A stretch of DNA of 64,000 nucleotides from Mycobacterium sp. Root265. Lineage in GTDB: Bacteria > Actinomycetota > Actinomycetes > Mycobacteriales > Mycobacteriaceae. A program made the translations under genes and the position numbers. How positions within the stretch are numbered: the first letter of the stretch is position 1; every line of letters begins with the position of its first letter. A model generated the notes under the pieces. That model was not told where the DNA came from. It did not search any database and was given only the letters and a program-made list of their open reading frames with translations. Location: contig NZ_LMJA01000009.1 of assembly GCF_001428895.1 (NCBI RefSeq), positions 41,320 to 105,319 of the forward strand. Reading direction: 5' to 3'. Below are positions 45,450 to 54,811 of the stretch, piece after piece.

Positions 45450-46982
45450 ATGGTGACGTCAGTGTCCATTGCGCACTGGGTGTACCTGCTCGGCCTCGTC
45501 GTGCTGATCGTCACGGTCATCGCCAAGAAGAACGTGATCGCCCCGGCGATGATCGCGACCTTCCTGACCGCACTGGCGTTCTCCGGCAGCATCACCACCG
45601 GTCTCGGCGCGGTGTTCAACGCGGCGATCATCGGTACCCGCGAGCTGCTGCCCATTTTCATCATCATCGCGCTGGTGACCGCCATGCTCGGAGCGGTGCG
45701 CCATGCCGGCGCGGACTCGGTGATGATCCGGCCACTGCGCGGGCTCTTCCGAAATGGCCACATCTCCTATGTGGTCCTGGCTGTGGTGACGTTTCTGCTC
45801 TCGGTGTCGTTCTGGCCCACCCCGGTGTTGCCGCTGATCGCCGCGATCCTGCTGCCCGCGGCGGTGAGAGTGGGACTGCCGCCGTTCGGTGCGGCCCTCG
45901 CGATCGCCATCGCCGGCCAGGGCATGGCGCTCAGTTCGGATCTGGTCATGGGAGTGGCGCCCGCCCTGTCCGCCGAGGGGGCCGACGTCTCCGCGAGCGT
46001 CATCGCCGTGCGGGCGACCATCATCGCGCTGATCGCCGGAGTGGTGGCGCTGGCAGTCGCCTACCTCCGCGACGTGCGCACCAAGATGCTGGATCCGGTG
46101 GCGGCCGCCGCGGTGACGCTGCCCGTCGCCGAGGCCTCCGCCGGCTCTGAGCCAGCAGCGGGCAGCGCCCGCGCAGGCGGCGCCGACACCTCTGGTGAGC
46201 GGGTCCGCACGACCACCCTGCGTCCCTCCGGCGCCGCGGGCGACGCTCTCGACGTCGAGGATGCCTCGCCGTCGACGAAGGCGCGACTCATCGCGATCGG
46301 TGTGCCGACCTTGTTCGCCGCCCTGCTGGCCTTCATGCTGCTGGGCCGGTTCACGCCCTGGGTGCCCGATATCGACGACGGACTGGGGGCACCCCTGGTC
46401 GGTGGCGCCGCAGCCCTGGCCCTGGTGACCATCGCCGTCGTGGTGAGCCGACGGACCTGGCTGGCAGATGTCGGTCAGCATTTCACCGACGGCATCACGT
46501 TCTCGTTCCGGTCCATGGGCATGGTCATTCCGGTGGCGGGTTTCGTCTATATCGGGTTGTCGGACTACTCCGGCGCCATCCTGGGCCTGGCCCCGGAGGC
46601 GCCCGCGCCGGCTTTCCTGCTGGATGCCGTGGCCTCGGTGGAGCCCTATATTCCCCAGGTGCCGGTGTTCGCGGCCTTCGCGATGCTGCTGATCGGCATG
46701 GTGATCGGCCTCGACGGCAGCGGCTGGCCCGGCTTGCCGTTCACCGGGTCGCTGGCAGCCTCCCTGGGTGAGAGCTCGGGTGCTGATGTCGCCACCCTGG
46801 CGGCGATCGCGCAGAACGGGGCCAGCTGGACCGGCGGGGGCACGCTGGTGATCTGGTCGTCGCTGATCGTGGTGGCGGGCCTGACCGGGGTATCGGTGAT
46901 GGATCTGGCCCGTCGACTGTTCGTCCCGGTGATGTGCGGCCTGGTGGTGGCCACCTCGGTGGCGGCGGTGCTGCTGCTGTGA
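45450..46982 (+). CDS. Polytopic transporter, paralogue of 33084-34655
   Basis: 510 residues; the N-terminus VSIAHWVYLLGLVVLIVT aligns with SAAHWIYLAGIVVILIT of the other copy. Same two-half plan of about 11-12 membrane segments with a hydrophilic loop (about 210-270), and shared blocks AIAGQGMALSSD, FWPTPVLPL, GLDGSGWPGLPFTGSLA and WTGGGTLVIWSSL. Probably imports the island's substrate or a related compound. Its stop overlaps the amidase start. Confidence 0.76.
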   Translation: MVTSVSIAHWVYLLGLVVLIVTVIAKKNVIAPAMIATFLTALAFSGSITTGLGAVFNAAIIGTRELLPIFIIIALVTAMLGAVRHAGADSVMIRPLRGLFRNGHISYVVLAVVTFLLSVSFWPTPVLPLIAAILLPAAVRVGLPPFGAALAIAIAGQGMALSSDLVMGVAPALSAEGADVSASVIAVRATIIALIAGVVALAVAYLRDVRTKMLDPVAAAAVTLPVAEASAGSEPAAGSARAGGADTSGERVRTTTLRPSGAAGDALDVEDASPSTKARLIAIGVPTLFAALLAFMLLGRFTPWVPDIDDGLGAPLVGGAAALALVTIAVVVSRRTWLADVGQHFTDGITFSFRSMGMVIPVAGFVYIGLSDYSGAILGLAPEAPAPAFLLDAVASVEPYIPQVPVFAAFAMLLIGMVIGLDGSGWPGLPFTGSLAASLGESSGADVATLAAIAQNGASWTGGGTLVIWSSLIVVAGLTGVSVMDLARRLFVPVMCGLVVATSVAAVLLL

Positions 46983-48370
46983 AAATTGCAGGGGTGAACG
47001 CGGCGACCGTGATCGAGACGGCCGATCTGGTGCGGTCGGGTCAGGTGAGCGCGCAGGACACCGTGGCGCGAGCGCTGACGGCCATCGAGGAGACCAACGG
47101 CGCGCTCAACGCCTTCATCCACGTCGACGGTGAACGGGCCATGGACTGGGCCCGCGACGTCGACCGGGTGGTGGCTCGCGGCGGCGATCCGGGTGCGCTG
47201 GCCGGGGTGCCGATGGGGGTCAAGGAACTGCAGCCGGTGCAAGGTTGGCCGTTCGCGATGGGGAGCACGCTGCACGCCGGCCGGATTGCCGACCACACCT
47301 GCACCCTGGTGTCCCGAGCTGTCGCCGCCGGTGCGGTGCCGATCGGGGTGACCGCATCCCCGGAGTTCGGCCGCGCTTCCTACACCGCATCGGTCTTGCA
47401 CGGCATCACCCGCAACCCCTGGAACACCGACCTGACGCCGGGCGGGTCCAGTGGCGGGTCGGCCGCCGCCGTCGCGTCCGGCATGGTGGCGGTGGCCACC
47501 GGCACCGACGGCGCCGGCTCATTGCGCATTCCGGCGTCCTACTGCGGACTCGTGGGTTTCAAGGCGACGTATGGAGTGGTTCCACGCGGGCCGCGGCACC
47601 GGGGAGTCGCAGACAACGACCACTACGGAGTGCTCACCCGGACCGTCGCCGATACCGCGCGGGTGCTCGACAGCATCTGCGGCATCGATCACCATGACCG
47701 GGCGTCCCTGCCGGCGCCGGCGCAATCGTTCGAAAAGAACTTGTACACAACCGATTTGAGTGCACTGCGAGTGGCTTTCACGGCGACACTCGGTGGGGCG
47801 CCGTGTGATCCCGCGATTGCCGCAGCGGCCGAAGCGGCCGCCGAGAAATTCATCGAGGCCACCGGTGCGCGCCGGGTGAGCGCCGCGGCGATACGCATCG
47901 ACGCGGCGTGCAGCACAGCGTTTCGCACGCTGTCGGCGCCGGACGTCCACGCCCAGGTCGGCTCGCCGGTGGATCTCGGGAACGTTCATCCGGCGGTGCG
48001 CCGCTACTTCGAGGCCGCCGCCGAACTGGATGCCACGACGCTGCTCGATGCGCACGAGGCGCGGGCCCGGCTGGTGGCCGGCATGGCGTCGGCGTTCGAG
48101 GCATTCGACCTGTTGCTCACGCCGGCCACCACGGTGCCGTCCTTCGCAGCCGAAGGGCCCATGCCCACCGAGATCGACGGTCGCCCGGTGGACCACTGGG
48201 GTGCGTTGGCCGCCACCTACCCGTTCAACCTCACCGGCCAACCGGCGATCTCTGTTCCTGCGGCCCTGGTGGGCGGTGCTCCCATGGGTCTGCAGATCGT
48301 CGGCCGGAGGCATGCCGATGCAACGGTGTTGGCGGCCGCGGCGGCCTTCGAGCGGATCGGCCTCTTCTAG
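46979..48370 (+). CDS. Amidase (amidase signature family)
   Basis: 463 residues from the GTG at 46979 (GTGA overlap); a GTG at 46994 is an alternative. The Ser-cisSer-Lys triad is visible: K82 (GVPMGVKEL), S158 (GGSSGGS) and the nucleophile S181 (GAGSLRIPAS). It cleaves a carboxamide to acid plus ammonia or amine. Coupling to the transporter suggests the imported compound, or its first product, is an amide. Confidence 0.92.
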   Translation: MKIAGVNAATVIETADLVRSGQVSAQDTVARALTAIEETNGALNAFIHVDGERAMDWARDVDRVVARGGDPGALAGVPMGVKELQPVQGWPFAMGSTLHAGRIADHTCTLVSRAVAAGAVPIGVTASPEFGRASYTASVLHGITRNPWNTDLTPGGSSGGSAAAVASGMVAVATGTDGAGSLRIPASYCGLVGFKATYGVVPRGPRHRGVADNDHYGVLTRTVADTARVLDSICGIDHHDRASLPAPAQSFEKNLYTTDLSALRVAFTATLGGAPCDPAIAAAAEAAAEKFIEATGARRVSAAAIRIDAACSTAFRTLSAPDVHAQVGSPVDLGNVHPAVRRYFEAAAELDATTLLDAHEARARLVAGMASAFEAFDLLLTPATTVPSFAAEGPMPTEIDGRPVDHWGALAATYPFNLTGQPAISVPAALVGGAPMGLQIVGRRHADATVLAAAAAFERIGLF

Positions 48371-48407
48371 CAGGCCACGCACGTTTTGTGCCGCTTCGGT
48401 GAGCAAT

Positions 48408-48443
48408 TTGGCTCTCAGCAGGTCGTCCCCTAGACTCTAGGGG
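48408..48443 (+). promoter_or_regulatory. spc operon promoter with palindrome over the -10
   Basis: TTGGCT (48408-48413), exactly 17 bp, then TAGACT (48431-48436): a good sigma-A promoter. The -10 lies inside a perfect 17-bp palindrome CCCCTAGA-C-TCTAGGGG (48427-48443). It gives a leader of about 120 nt before rplN, so the spc block is transcribed independently of the S10 block. Confidence 0.75.
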
Positions 48444-48563
48444 TTGCCTGGGGCAGACCTCGGTTCTCTCATGCGAGAAAACCCTGCGTGCTCTCGGGGC
48501 AACAAAGACCGCGCACGTCAGGTCGGTATCTGCCGTGCACACATAACCAGGTCAGGAGATCGA

Positions 48564-48932
48564 GTGATTCAGCAGGAATCGCGGCTGAAGGTCGCCGATA
48601 ACACGGGTGCCAAGGAGATCTTGTGCATCCGCGTTCTCGGCGGCTCGGCGCGACGCTATGCCGGCATCGGCGACATCATCGTGGCGACCGTCAAGGAAGC
48701 CATCCCGGGCGGCAACGTCAAGCGCGGCGATGTGGTCAAGGCCGTCGTGGTGCGCACCGTGAAGGAACGTCGTCGTGCCGATGGCAGCTACATCAAGTTC
48801 GACGAGAACGCCGCCGTCATCATCAAGGCGGACAACGATCCGCGCGGCACCCGCATCTTCGGCCCGGTGGGCCGCGAGTTGCGTGAGAAGAAGTTCATGA
48901 AGATCGTTTCGCTCGCCCCGGAGGTGCTGTAA
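48564..48932 (+). CDS. rplN: 50S ribosomal protein L14
   Basis: 122 residues from the GTG at 48564 with CAGGAG upstream; longer upstream frame is leader sequence. [18 protein letters not shown] and [20 protein letters not shown] are standard L14. It contacts 16S rRNA at bridges between subunits. First gene of the spc block; rplX starts directly after its stop. Confidence 0.98.
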   Translation: MIQQESRLKVADNTGAKEILCIRVLGGSARRYAGIGDIIVATVKEAIPGGNVKRGDVVKAVVVRTVKERRRADGSYIKFDENAAVIIKADNDPRGTRIFGPVGRELREKKFMKIVSLAPEVL

Positions 48933-49250
48933 ATGAAGGTGCACAAGGGTGACACCGTGCTCGTGATCTCCGGTAAGGACAAGGGCGCCAAGGGCAAGGT
49001 CATCGAGGCCTACCCGACCCGCGAGAAGGTCCTCGTCGAGGGCGTCAACCGGATCAAGAAGCACACCGCGGAGTCGCAGAACGAGCGCGGCGCCTCCTCC
49101 GGCGGCATCGTCACGCAGGAAGCGGCCATCCACGTCTCCAACGTGATGGTCATCGACTCCGACGGTAACCCCACCCGCATCGGCTACCGCGTCGACGAGG
49201 AGTCGGGCAAGAAGGTCCGGGTCTCCAAGCGCAACGGCAAGGACATCTGA
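48933..49250 (+). CDS. rplX: 50S ribosomal protein L24
   Basis: 105 residues, a KOW-domain protein: [20 protein letters not shown] is the signature at the start. L24 is an assembly initiator for 23S rRNA. Zero spacing from rplN, 2 nt to rplE. Confidence 0.98.
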   Translation: MKVHKGDTVLVISGKDKGAKGKVIEAYPTREKVLVEGVNRIKKHTAESQNERGASSGGIVTQEAAIHVSNVMVIDSDGNPTRIGYRVDEESGKKVRVSKRNGKDI

Positions 49251-49252
49251 GA

Positions 49253-49825
49253 ATGACCACAGTAGAGAACGCCGCCAAGGTGCAGCCGCGGCTGAAGCAG
49301 CGCTACCGCGAGGAAATCAAGGACGCGCTCAACAAAGAATTCAACTACGCCAACGTGATGCAGATCCCGGGCGTGGTGAAGGTCGTCGTGAACATGGGTG
49401 TCGGTGACGCCGCCCGCGACGCGAAGCTGATCAACGGCGCGGTCAACGACCTCGCCCTGATCACCGGCCAGAAGCCCGAGATCCGCAAGGCGCGTAAGTC
49501 CATCGCCCAGTTCAAGCTTCGCGAGGGAATGCCGATCGGCGCCCGGGTGACGCTGCGCGGCGACCGGATGTGGGAGTTCCTGGACCGCCTGGTCTCGATC
49601 GCGCTTCCCCGTATCCGCGACTTCCGTGGCCTGAGCCCCAAGCAGTTCGACGGCAGCGGCAACTACACCTTCGGGCTCTCGGAGCAGTCGGTGTTCCACG
49701 AGATCGACGTGGATTCCATCGATCGCCCCCGCGGCATGGACATCACCGTCGTCACCACGGCGACCAACGACGACGAAGGACGAGTGCTGCTGCGGGCCCT
49801 CGGCTTCCCGTTCAAGGAGAACTGA
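49253..49825 (+). CDS. rplE: 50S ribosomal protein L5
   Basis: 190 residues. [18 protein letters not shown] and [21 protein letters not shown] are conserved L5 blocks. L5 binds 5S rRNA and contacts P-site tRNA. 3 nt before rpsN. Confidence 0.98.
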   Translation: MTTVENAAKVQPRLKQRYREEIKDALNKEFNYANVMQIPGVVKVVVNMGVGDAARDAKLINGAVNDLALITGQKPEIRKARKSIAQFKLREGMPIGARVTLRGDRMWEFLDRLVSIALPRIRDFRGLSPKQFDGSGNYTFGLSEQSVFHEIDVDSIDRPRGMDITVVTTATNDDEGRVLLRALGFPFKEN

Positions 49826-49828
49826 GCA

Positions 49829-50014
49829 ATGGCAAAGAAGGCTCTGGTCAACAAGGCCAACAAGAAGCCGAAGTTCGCGGTTCGCGGCTACACCCGGTGC
49901 AACCGGTGTGGCCGTCCGCACGCGGTGTTCCGCAAGTTCGGCCTGTGCCGGATCTGCCTGCGCGAAATGGCGCACGCGGGCGAACTGCCCGGTGTCCAGA
50001 AGTCCAGCTGGTAA
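49829..50014 (+). CDS. rpsN: 30S ribosomal protein S14, zinc-binding type Z
   Basis: 61 residues. The zinc ribbon is C24-x2-C27 and C40-x2-C43, so this is the zinc-dependent (C+) housekeeping form. Mycobacteria usually also encode a zinc-free paralogue elsewhere for zinc starvation; not in this window. A 103-nt spacer follows. Confidence 0.98.
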   Translation: MAKKALVNKANKKPKFAVRGYTRCNRCGRPHAVFRKFGLCRICLREMAHAGELPGVQKSSW

Positions 50015-50117
50015 CCAGCATTCATTCGAATTCAAATTTCGGAAGGCCCACGGAGTTGATTGACCGGAAGGCAATCGACCTCGGGGGAACCGCCGCAAGG
50101 AAGGTGAACCGGCTGTC

Positions 50118-50516
50118 ATGACGATGACCGATCCCATCGCAGACTTCTTGACGCGTCTGCGTAACGCCAATTCGGCGTATCACGACGAGGTGTCTCTGCC
50201 CCACTCGAAGATCAAGGCGAACATCGCCGAGATCCTCAAGAAAGAGGGCTACATCTCCGATTACCGCACCGAGGACGCCCGCGTGGGCAAAGCCCTTGTG
50301 GTGCAGCTGAAGTACGGTCCCAGCCGTGAGCGCAGCATCGCCGGCCTGCGCCGGGTGAGCAAGCCCGGTCTGCGGGTCTACGCAAAGTCCACCAATCTGC
50401 CTCGGGTGCTCGGCGGCCTGGGCGTGGCGATCATTTCCACGTCCTCCGGTCTGCTCACCGATCGCCAGGCAACTCGACAAGGCGTGGGCGGCGAAGTCCT
50501 CGCCTACGTCTGGTAG
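50118..50516 (+). CDS. rpsH: 30S ribosomal protein S8
   Basis: 132 residues. [15 protein letters not shown] starts the protein and [20 protein letters not shown] ends it, both standard. S8 binds the 16S central domain and represses spc operons in E. coli. The 103-nt gap before it, the longest inside this operon, has GATTG/CAATC repeats that could fold. Confidence 0.98.
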   Translation: MTMTDPIADFLTRLRNANSAYHDEVSLPHSKIKANIAEILKKEGYISDYRTEDARVGKALVVQLKYGPSRERSIAGLRRVSKPGLRVYAKSTNLPRVLGGLGVAIISTSSGLLTDRQATRQGVGGEVLAYVW

Positions 50517-50529
50517 GGGAACGAAAAAC

Positions 50530-51069
50530 ATGTCGCGTATTGGAAAGCAGCCGGTCCTGGTTCCCACCGGGGTCGATGTGGCCATTGATGGTCAGAACGT
50601 GTCGGTGAAGGGCCCCAAGGGCACCTTGACCCTGGATGTCGCCGAGCCGATCGTGGTCTCGCGCAACGACGACGGCGCCATCGTGGTGACCCGTCCGGAC
50701 GACGAGCGGCGTAGCCGTTCGTTGCACGGGCTGTCACGCACCTTGGTCGCCAACCTGGTCACCGGTGTCACCGAGGGCTACACCAGGAAGATGGAGATCT
50801 TCGGCGTCGGTTACCGCGTGGTGCTCAAGGGTGCAAACCTGGAGTTCGCGCTCGGTTACAGCCACCCGGTCCTCATCGAAGCGCCCGAGGGCATCACTTT
50901 CGCGGTCGAGACACCCACGAAGTTCTCGATCACGGGCATCGACAAGCAGAAGGTCGGCCAAATCGCCGCGGTCATCCGCCGCCTGCGCCGCCCCGACCCG
51001 TACAAGGGCAAGGGCGTGCGGTACGAGGGTGAGCAGATCCGCCGCAAGGTCGGAAAGACAGGTAAGTAA
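50530..51069 (+). CDS. rplF: 50S ribosomal protein L6
   Basis: 179 residues. [20 protein letters not shown] starts the first of two similar domains, and [19 protein letters not shown] closes the protein. L6 lies near the sarcin-ricin loop. Confidence 0.98.
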   Translation: MSRIGKQPVLVPTGVDVAIDGQNVSVKGPKGTLTLDVAEPIVVSRNDDGAIVVTRPDDERRSRSLHGLSRTLVANLVTGVTEGYTRKMEIFGVGYRVVLKGANLEFALGYSHPVLIEAPEGITFAVETPTKFSITGIDKQKVGQIAAVIRRLRRPDPYKGKGVRYEGEQIRRKVGKTGK

Positions 51070-51071
51070 CC

Positions 51072-51488
51072 ATGGCTTCCACGAAAACTGATGCAGCCAC
51101 CGGCACCAAGCACAAGCCGGTGGGGCAGAACATCTCCGAGACCCGTCGGGTCGCGCGGATCCGTCGTCACGCCCGGTTGCGCAAGAAGGTCGCCGGAACG
51201 GCCGACGCCCCGCGTCTGATGGTCAACCGGTCGTCCCGGCACATCCACGTCCAGCTCATCGACGATCTCGCCGGCGTCACCGTCGCCGCGGCCTCGTCCA
51301 TCGAGCCCGATGTGCGTGCCGTCGACGGCGACAAGAAGGCACAAAGCGTGCGGGTCGGTCAGCTGATCGCCGAGCGCGCCAAGGCAGCCGGTGTCGAGAC
51401 GGTCGTGTTCGACCGTGGCGGCTACACCTACGGCGGCCGGATCGCCGCGCTGGCCGATGCCGCGCGCGAAGGCGGGCTGAAATTCTGA
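51072..51488 (+). CDS. rplR: 50S ribosomal protein L18
   Basis: 138 residues with a short Lys/Thr-rich N-terminal extension. [20 protein letters not shown] and [20 protein letters not shown] are conserved L18 blocks. It binds 5S rRNA with L5. Two nt after rplF. Confidence 0.98.
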   Translation: MASTKTDAATGTKHKPVGQNISETRRVARIRRHARLRKKVAGTADAPRLMVNRSSRHIHVQLIDDLAGVTVAAASSIEPDVRAVDGDKKAQSVRVGQLIAERAKAAGVETVVFDRGGYTYGGRIAALADAAREGGLKF

Positions 51489-51513
51489 TGACTGACAACG
51501 AGAGGACTGCATG

Positions 51514-52179
51514 ATGGCCGACCAGGCTGGCGCCGGTTCGGCGCAGGACAATCGCGGCGGCCGCGGAGATCGCGGCGGCCGAGGCCGTGACGATCGTGGC
51601 GGCCGTGGCCGTGGCGACGACCGCGGTGAGAAGAGCAACTACATCGAGCGCGTCGTCACCATCAACCGCGTCTCCAAGGTGGTCAAGGGTGGTCGGCGCT
51701 TCAGCTTCACCGCTCTGGTCATCGTCGGTGACGGCAACGGCATGGTCGGCGTCGGCTACGGCAAGGCCAAGGAAGTTCCGGCCGCCATCGCCAAGGGCGT
51801 CGAGGAAGCTCGCAAGAACTTCTTCCGCGTGCCGCTGATCGGCAGCACCATCGTGCACCCGGTGCAGGGTGAGGCCGCGGCCGGTGTCGTGATGCTGCGT
51901 CCGGCCAGCCCCGGTACCGGTGTCATCGCCGGCGGTGCTTGCCGCGCCGTGCTCGAATGCGCTGGGGTGCACGACGTCCTGGCCAAGTCGCTGGGTAGCG
52001 ATAACGCGATCAACGTGGTGCACGCCACCGTCGCCGCACTCAAGATGATCCAGCGGCCCGAAGAGGTGGCGGCCCGTCGTGGGCTGTCCATCGAGGATGT
52101 GGCGCCGGCCGGCATGCTCAGGGCCCGGCGCGAAAGCGAGGCGCTGGCCGCCAGTGCCGCGCGTGAGGGGTCGGCATAG
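51514..52179 (+). CDS. rpsE: 30S ribosomal protein S5
   Basis: 221 residues from the second of two adjacent ATGs (51511 is also possible) with GAGAGGA upstream. An Arg/Gly/Asp-rich N-terminal tail of about 35 residues, usual in mycobacteria, precedes the core: [20 protein letters not shown] and the [19 protein letters not shown] helix. S5 supports decoding accuracy. Confidence 0.97.
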   Translation: MADQAGAGSAQDNRGGRGDRGGRGRDDRGGRGRGDDRGEKSNYIERVVTINRVSKVVKGGRRFSFTALVIVGDGNGMVGVGYGKAKEVPAAIAKGVEEARKNFFRVPLIGSTIVHPVQGEAAAGVVMLRPASPGTGVIAGGACRAVLECAGVHDVLAKSLGSDNAINVVHATVAALKMIQRPEEVAARRGLSIEDVAPAGMLRARRESEALAASAAREGSA

Positions 52180-52181
52180 TC

Positions 52182-52361
52182 ATGGCAGAGCTCAAGATCA
52201 CCCAGGTGCGCGGCACGATCGGCGCACGCTGGAAGCAGCGCGAAAGCCTGCGCACGCTGGGGCTGCGGAAGATCCGCCAGTCCGTCGTCCGTGAGGACAA
52301 CGCTCAGACCCGTGGTCTGATCAAGACCGTGCATCACCTCATCACGGTCGAGGAGGTCTAG
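52182..52361 (+). CDS. rpmD: 50S ribosomal protein L30
   Basis: 59 residues from the ATG at 52182, 2 nt after rps[21 protein letters not shown] and the [19 protein letters not shown] part are standard L30, with the C-terminal [10 protein letters not shown]. Short enough to be missed by length cut-offs. Confidence 0.97.
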   Translation: MAELKITQVRGTIGARWKQRESLRTLGLRKIRQSVVREDNAQTRGLIKTVHHLITVEEV

Positions 52362-52366
52362 GAATC

Positions 52367-52810
52367 ATGAGTGTCATCAAGCTTCACGACCTGAAGCCGG
52401 CCCCCGGGTCGAAGACCAAGAAGACCCGCGTCGGTCGCGGCGAGGGCTCCAAGGGTAAGACCGCGGGTCGCGGCACCAAGGGCACCAAGGCCCGCAAGAA
52501 CGTCCCCTCGACGTTCGAGGGTGGCCAGATGCCGATCCACATGCGGCTCCCGAAGCTCAAGGGCTTCAAGAACCGCTTCCGGGTGGCCTACGAGGTCGTC
52601 AACGTCGGCGATATCGCCAAGGCGTTCCCGGAGGGTGGCACCATCGGTGTCGACGAACTGGTGGGCAAGGGTCTGGTTCGCAAGAACACCCTGGTGAAGG
52701 TCCTCGGCGACGGCAAGCTGTCCGTCAAGGTCGACGTCACCGCCAACAAGTTCAGCGGCAGCGCGCGGGAGGCCATCACGGCCGCCGGCGGTTCGGCCAC
52801 CGAACTGTAA
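52367..52810 (+). CDS. rplO: 50S ribosomal protein L15
   Basis: 147 residues. [20 protein letters not shown] and the Gly/Lys-rich [15 protein letters not shown] stretch bind 23S rRNA; the globular half starts near [13 protein letters not shown]. Last gene of the spc block here; secY does not follow, sppA does, as in M. tuberculosis. Confidence 0.98.
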   Translation: MSVIKLHDLKPAPGSKTKKTRVGRGEGSKGKTAGRGTKGTKARKNVPSTFEGGQMPIHMRLPKLKGFKNRFRVAYEVVNVGDIAKAFPEGGTIGVDELVGKGLVRKNTLVKVLGDGKLSVKVDVTANKFSGSAREAITAAGGSATEL

Positions 52811-52824
52811 AGCTCGTACACGCG

Positions 52825-52853
52825 AAGGCCCCTGCTCCGGCAGGGGCCTTTTG
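52825..52853 (+). terminator. Intrinsic terminator after rplO
   Basis: AAGGCCCCTG (52825-52834) pairs with CAGGGGCCTT (52841-52850) over a 6-nt loop CTCCGG and runs into TTTT. Strong rho-independent terminator closing the spc transcript. Confidence 0.93.
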
Positions 52854-52958
52854 CGTTGCCGACGAGCGTGAATCCTCGTCGGAACATCGCGAGATCGAGC
52901 GCACAGGTTTCACGATCGGCGAAAAGGCCGGGCGCTGTGGCGCCGGTAGGCTCGGAAG

Positions 52959-54728
52959 ATGTTCGGATTCTTCCCCAGCCTGCCCGGTCCCGACGACCTG
53001 AAGTCCCTGGTGCGCAAGGTCGACACCGCCCGCCACAACGGTGTGCCCGACGGCTGCGTGCTCGAACTCGACCTGCAGTCCGCGCCACCGGAATCGCTCG
53101 GGTTCGATCCGTTCACCCTCATCTCCCTCGGCGGCAAGCCGCTGACGCTGCGGCAGGCTGTCGATGCCCTGCACCGTGCGGCCGAGGACGACCGGGTCGC
53201 CGGGTTGATCGCCCGGATCCAGCTGTCGGCGGCAGCCCCGGGTCCGGTGCAGGAACTGCGGGACGCGATCGCGGCCTTCGGCACCTCCAAGCCCACCCTG
53301 GCCTGGGCGGAAACCTATCCCGGCACCCTGTCGTACTATCTGGCCTCGGCTTTCCGTGAGGTCTGGATGCAGCCGTCGGGCACGGTCGGGTTGATCGGAT
53401 TCGCCACCAGCGCACTGTTCCTGCGCGGCGCCCTGGACAAGGCCGGCATCGAGGCGCAGTTCGTGGCGCGTGGTGAATACAAGTCGGCGGCAAACCTTTT
53501 CACCCAGGACAGATACACCGATGCGCACCGCGAAGCGGACACCGCGCTGATCGGCAGCCTGCACGCACAGGTGCTGGCTGCGGTGGCCGAATCCCGCGGC
53601 CTCGATGCCGCCGAGGTGGATGTGCTGGCCGACAAGGCGCCGTTGCTGCGTGATGCCGCGGTGTCCGGGAAGCTCATCGACCGCATCGGCTTCCGCGATG
53701 AGGCCTACGCCCGGATCGCCGAACTCACCGGCGCCGCAGCGGTTGCCGACGGCGAGGACGCCCCGCCGCGGCTGTTCCTGTCGCGCTACGCGAAGGCGAA
53801 CCCGTTCACACCGGCCCCGCCCATCCCGGGGCGCAAGACCAAGCCCCGGATCGCGGTGGTCACCCTGGACGGGCCGATCGTCAGCGGCCGTGGCGGCCCG
53901 CAGATGCTGCCGTTCGGGAATTCGAATGCCGGCGGTGACACCATCGCGGCCGCCCTGCGGGAAGCCGTCGCCGACGACGACGTGTCGGCCATCGTCGTGC
54001 GGGTCAACAGCCCGGGCGGGTCGGTCACCGCATCGGAAACCATTTGGCGCGAGGTGGTTCGGGCCACCGAGGCCGGTAAACCCGTCGTCGCCTCGATGGG
54101 CGCGGTGGCTGCGTCCGGCGGCTACTACGTATCGATGGCCGCCGACGAGATCATCGCCAACGCGGGCACCATCACCGGATCGATCGGCGTGGTCACCGGC
54201 AAGCTGGTCTCCCGCCAGCTCAAGGACAAGCTCGGTGTCGGTTCGGATTCGGTGCGCACCAACGCGAATGCCGACGCCTGGTCGAGCAACGAGCGCTTCA
54301 CCGAGGAACAACAGGCGCACGTGGAGGCCGAGGCCGACCTGTTCTACGCCGATTTCGTCGAACGGGTCGCCCAGGGGCGCAACCTCACGGTGGCCGCGGT
54401 CGAAGAGGTCGCGCGAGGGCGGGTGTGGACGGGTGCGGATGCCAAGGACCGCGGCCTGGTCGACCAACTCGGTGGGTTGCGCACCGCGATCGGCCGGGCG
54501 AAGGTGCGGGCCGGGTTCGAGCCGGACACCGAAGTGCGGATCGTCAACTACCCCGGTTCGTCGATGCTGGACGTGTTGCGGCCGAAGGCCTCCTCCCAGC
54601 CGGCGGCGGCATCCCTGCCGCAGGCCGTCGGTGCGCTGCTGAGCAGCTCGGTCGCGGGCGTGTTCGACCAGGTGGAGCGCTCGATCAGCGGTGCTCACGC
54701 ACTATGGCTGGGAGACTTCAGGTTCTGA
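52959..54728 (+). CDS. sppA: SppA, signal peptide peptidase (protease IV)
   Basis: 589 residues, the long two-domain (67K) type. The Ser/Lys dyad is K175 (GEYKSAAN) in the N-terminal half and S386 (GAVAASGGYY) in the C-terminal half, as in E. coli. No clear N-terminal membrane anchor; association may be peripheral. It digests cleaved signal peptides at the membrane. M. tuberculosis also has sppA after rplO. Confidence 0.95.
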   Translation: MFGFFPSLPGPDDLKSLVRKVDTARHNGVPDGCVLELDLQSAPPESLGFDPFTLISLGGKPLTLRQAVDALHRAAEDDRVAGLIARIQLSAAAPGPVQELRDAIAAFGTSKPTLAWAETYPGTLSYYLASAFREVWMQPSGTVGLIGFATSALFLRGALDKAGIEAQFVARGEYKSAANLFTQDRYTDAHREADTALIGSLHAQVLAAVAESRGLDAAEVDVLADKAPLLRDAAVSGKLIDRIGFRDEAYARIAELTGAAAVADGEDAPPRLFLSRYAKANPFTPAPPIPGRKTKPRIAVVTLDGPIVSGRGGPQMLPFGNSNAGGDTIAAALREAVADDDVSAIVVRVNSPGGSVTASETIWREVVRATEAGKPVVASMGAVAASGGYYVSMAADEIIANAGTITGSIGVVTGKLVSRQLKDKLGVGSDSVRTNANADAWSSNERFTEEQQAHVEAEADLFYADFVERVAQGRNLTVAAVEEVARGRVWTGADAKDRGLVDQLGGLRTAIGRAKVRAGFEPDTEVRIVNYPGSSMLDVLRPKASSQPAAASLPQAVGALLSSSVAGVFDQVERSISGAHALWLGDFRF

Positions 54729-54811
54729 CGTCATCGGGTCGCCACCGCCGGTGACGGTTACGTCTATCGTTGTCGGGTCGGTGCAGGTGAGTCGAACGGA
54801 GGGCAGGCGCG

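Noticed and set aside
21290-48563. A mobile element or genomic island with integrase
   Set aside because: No integrase, transposase, tRNA target or flanking direct repeats were seen, and codon use looks native.
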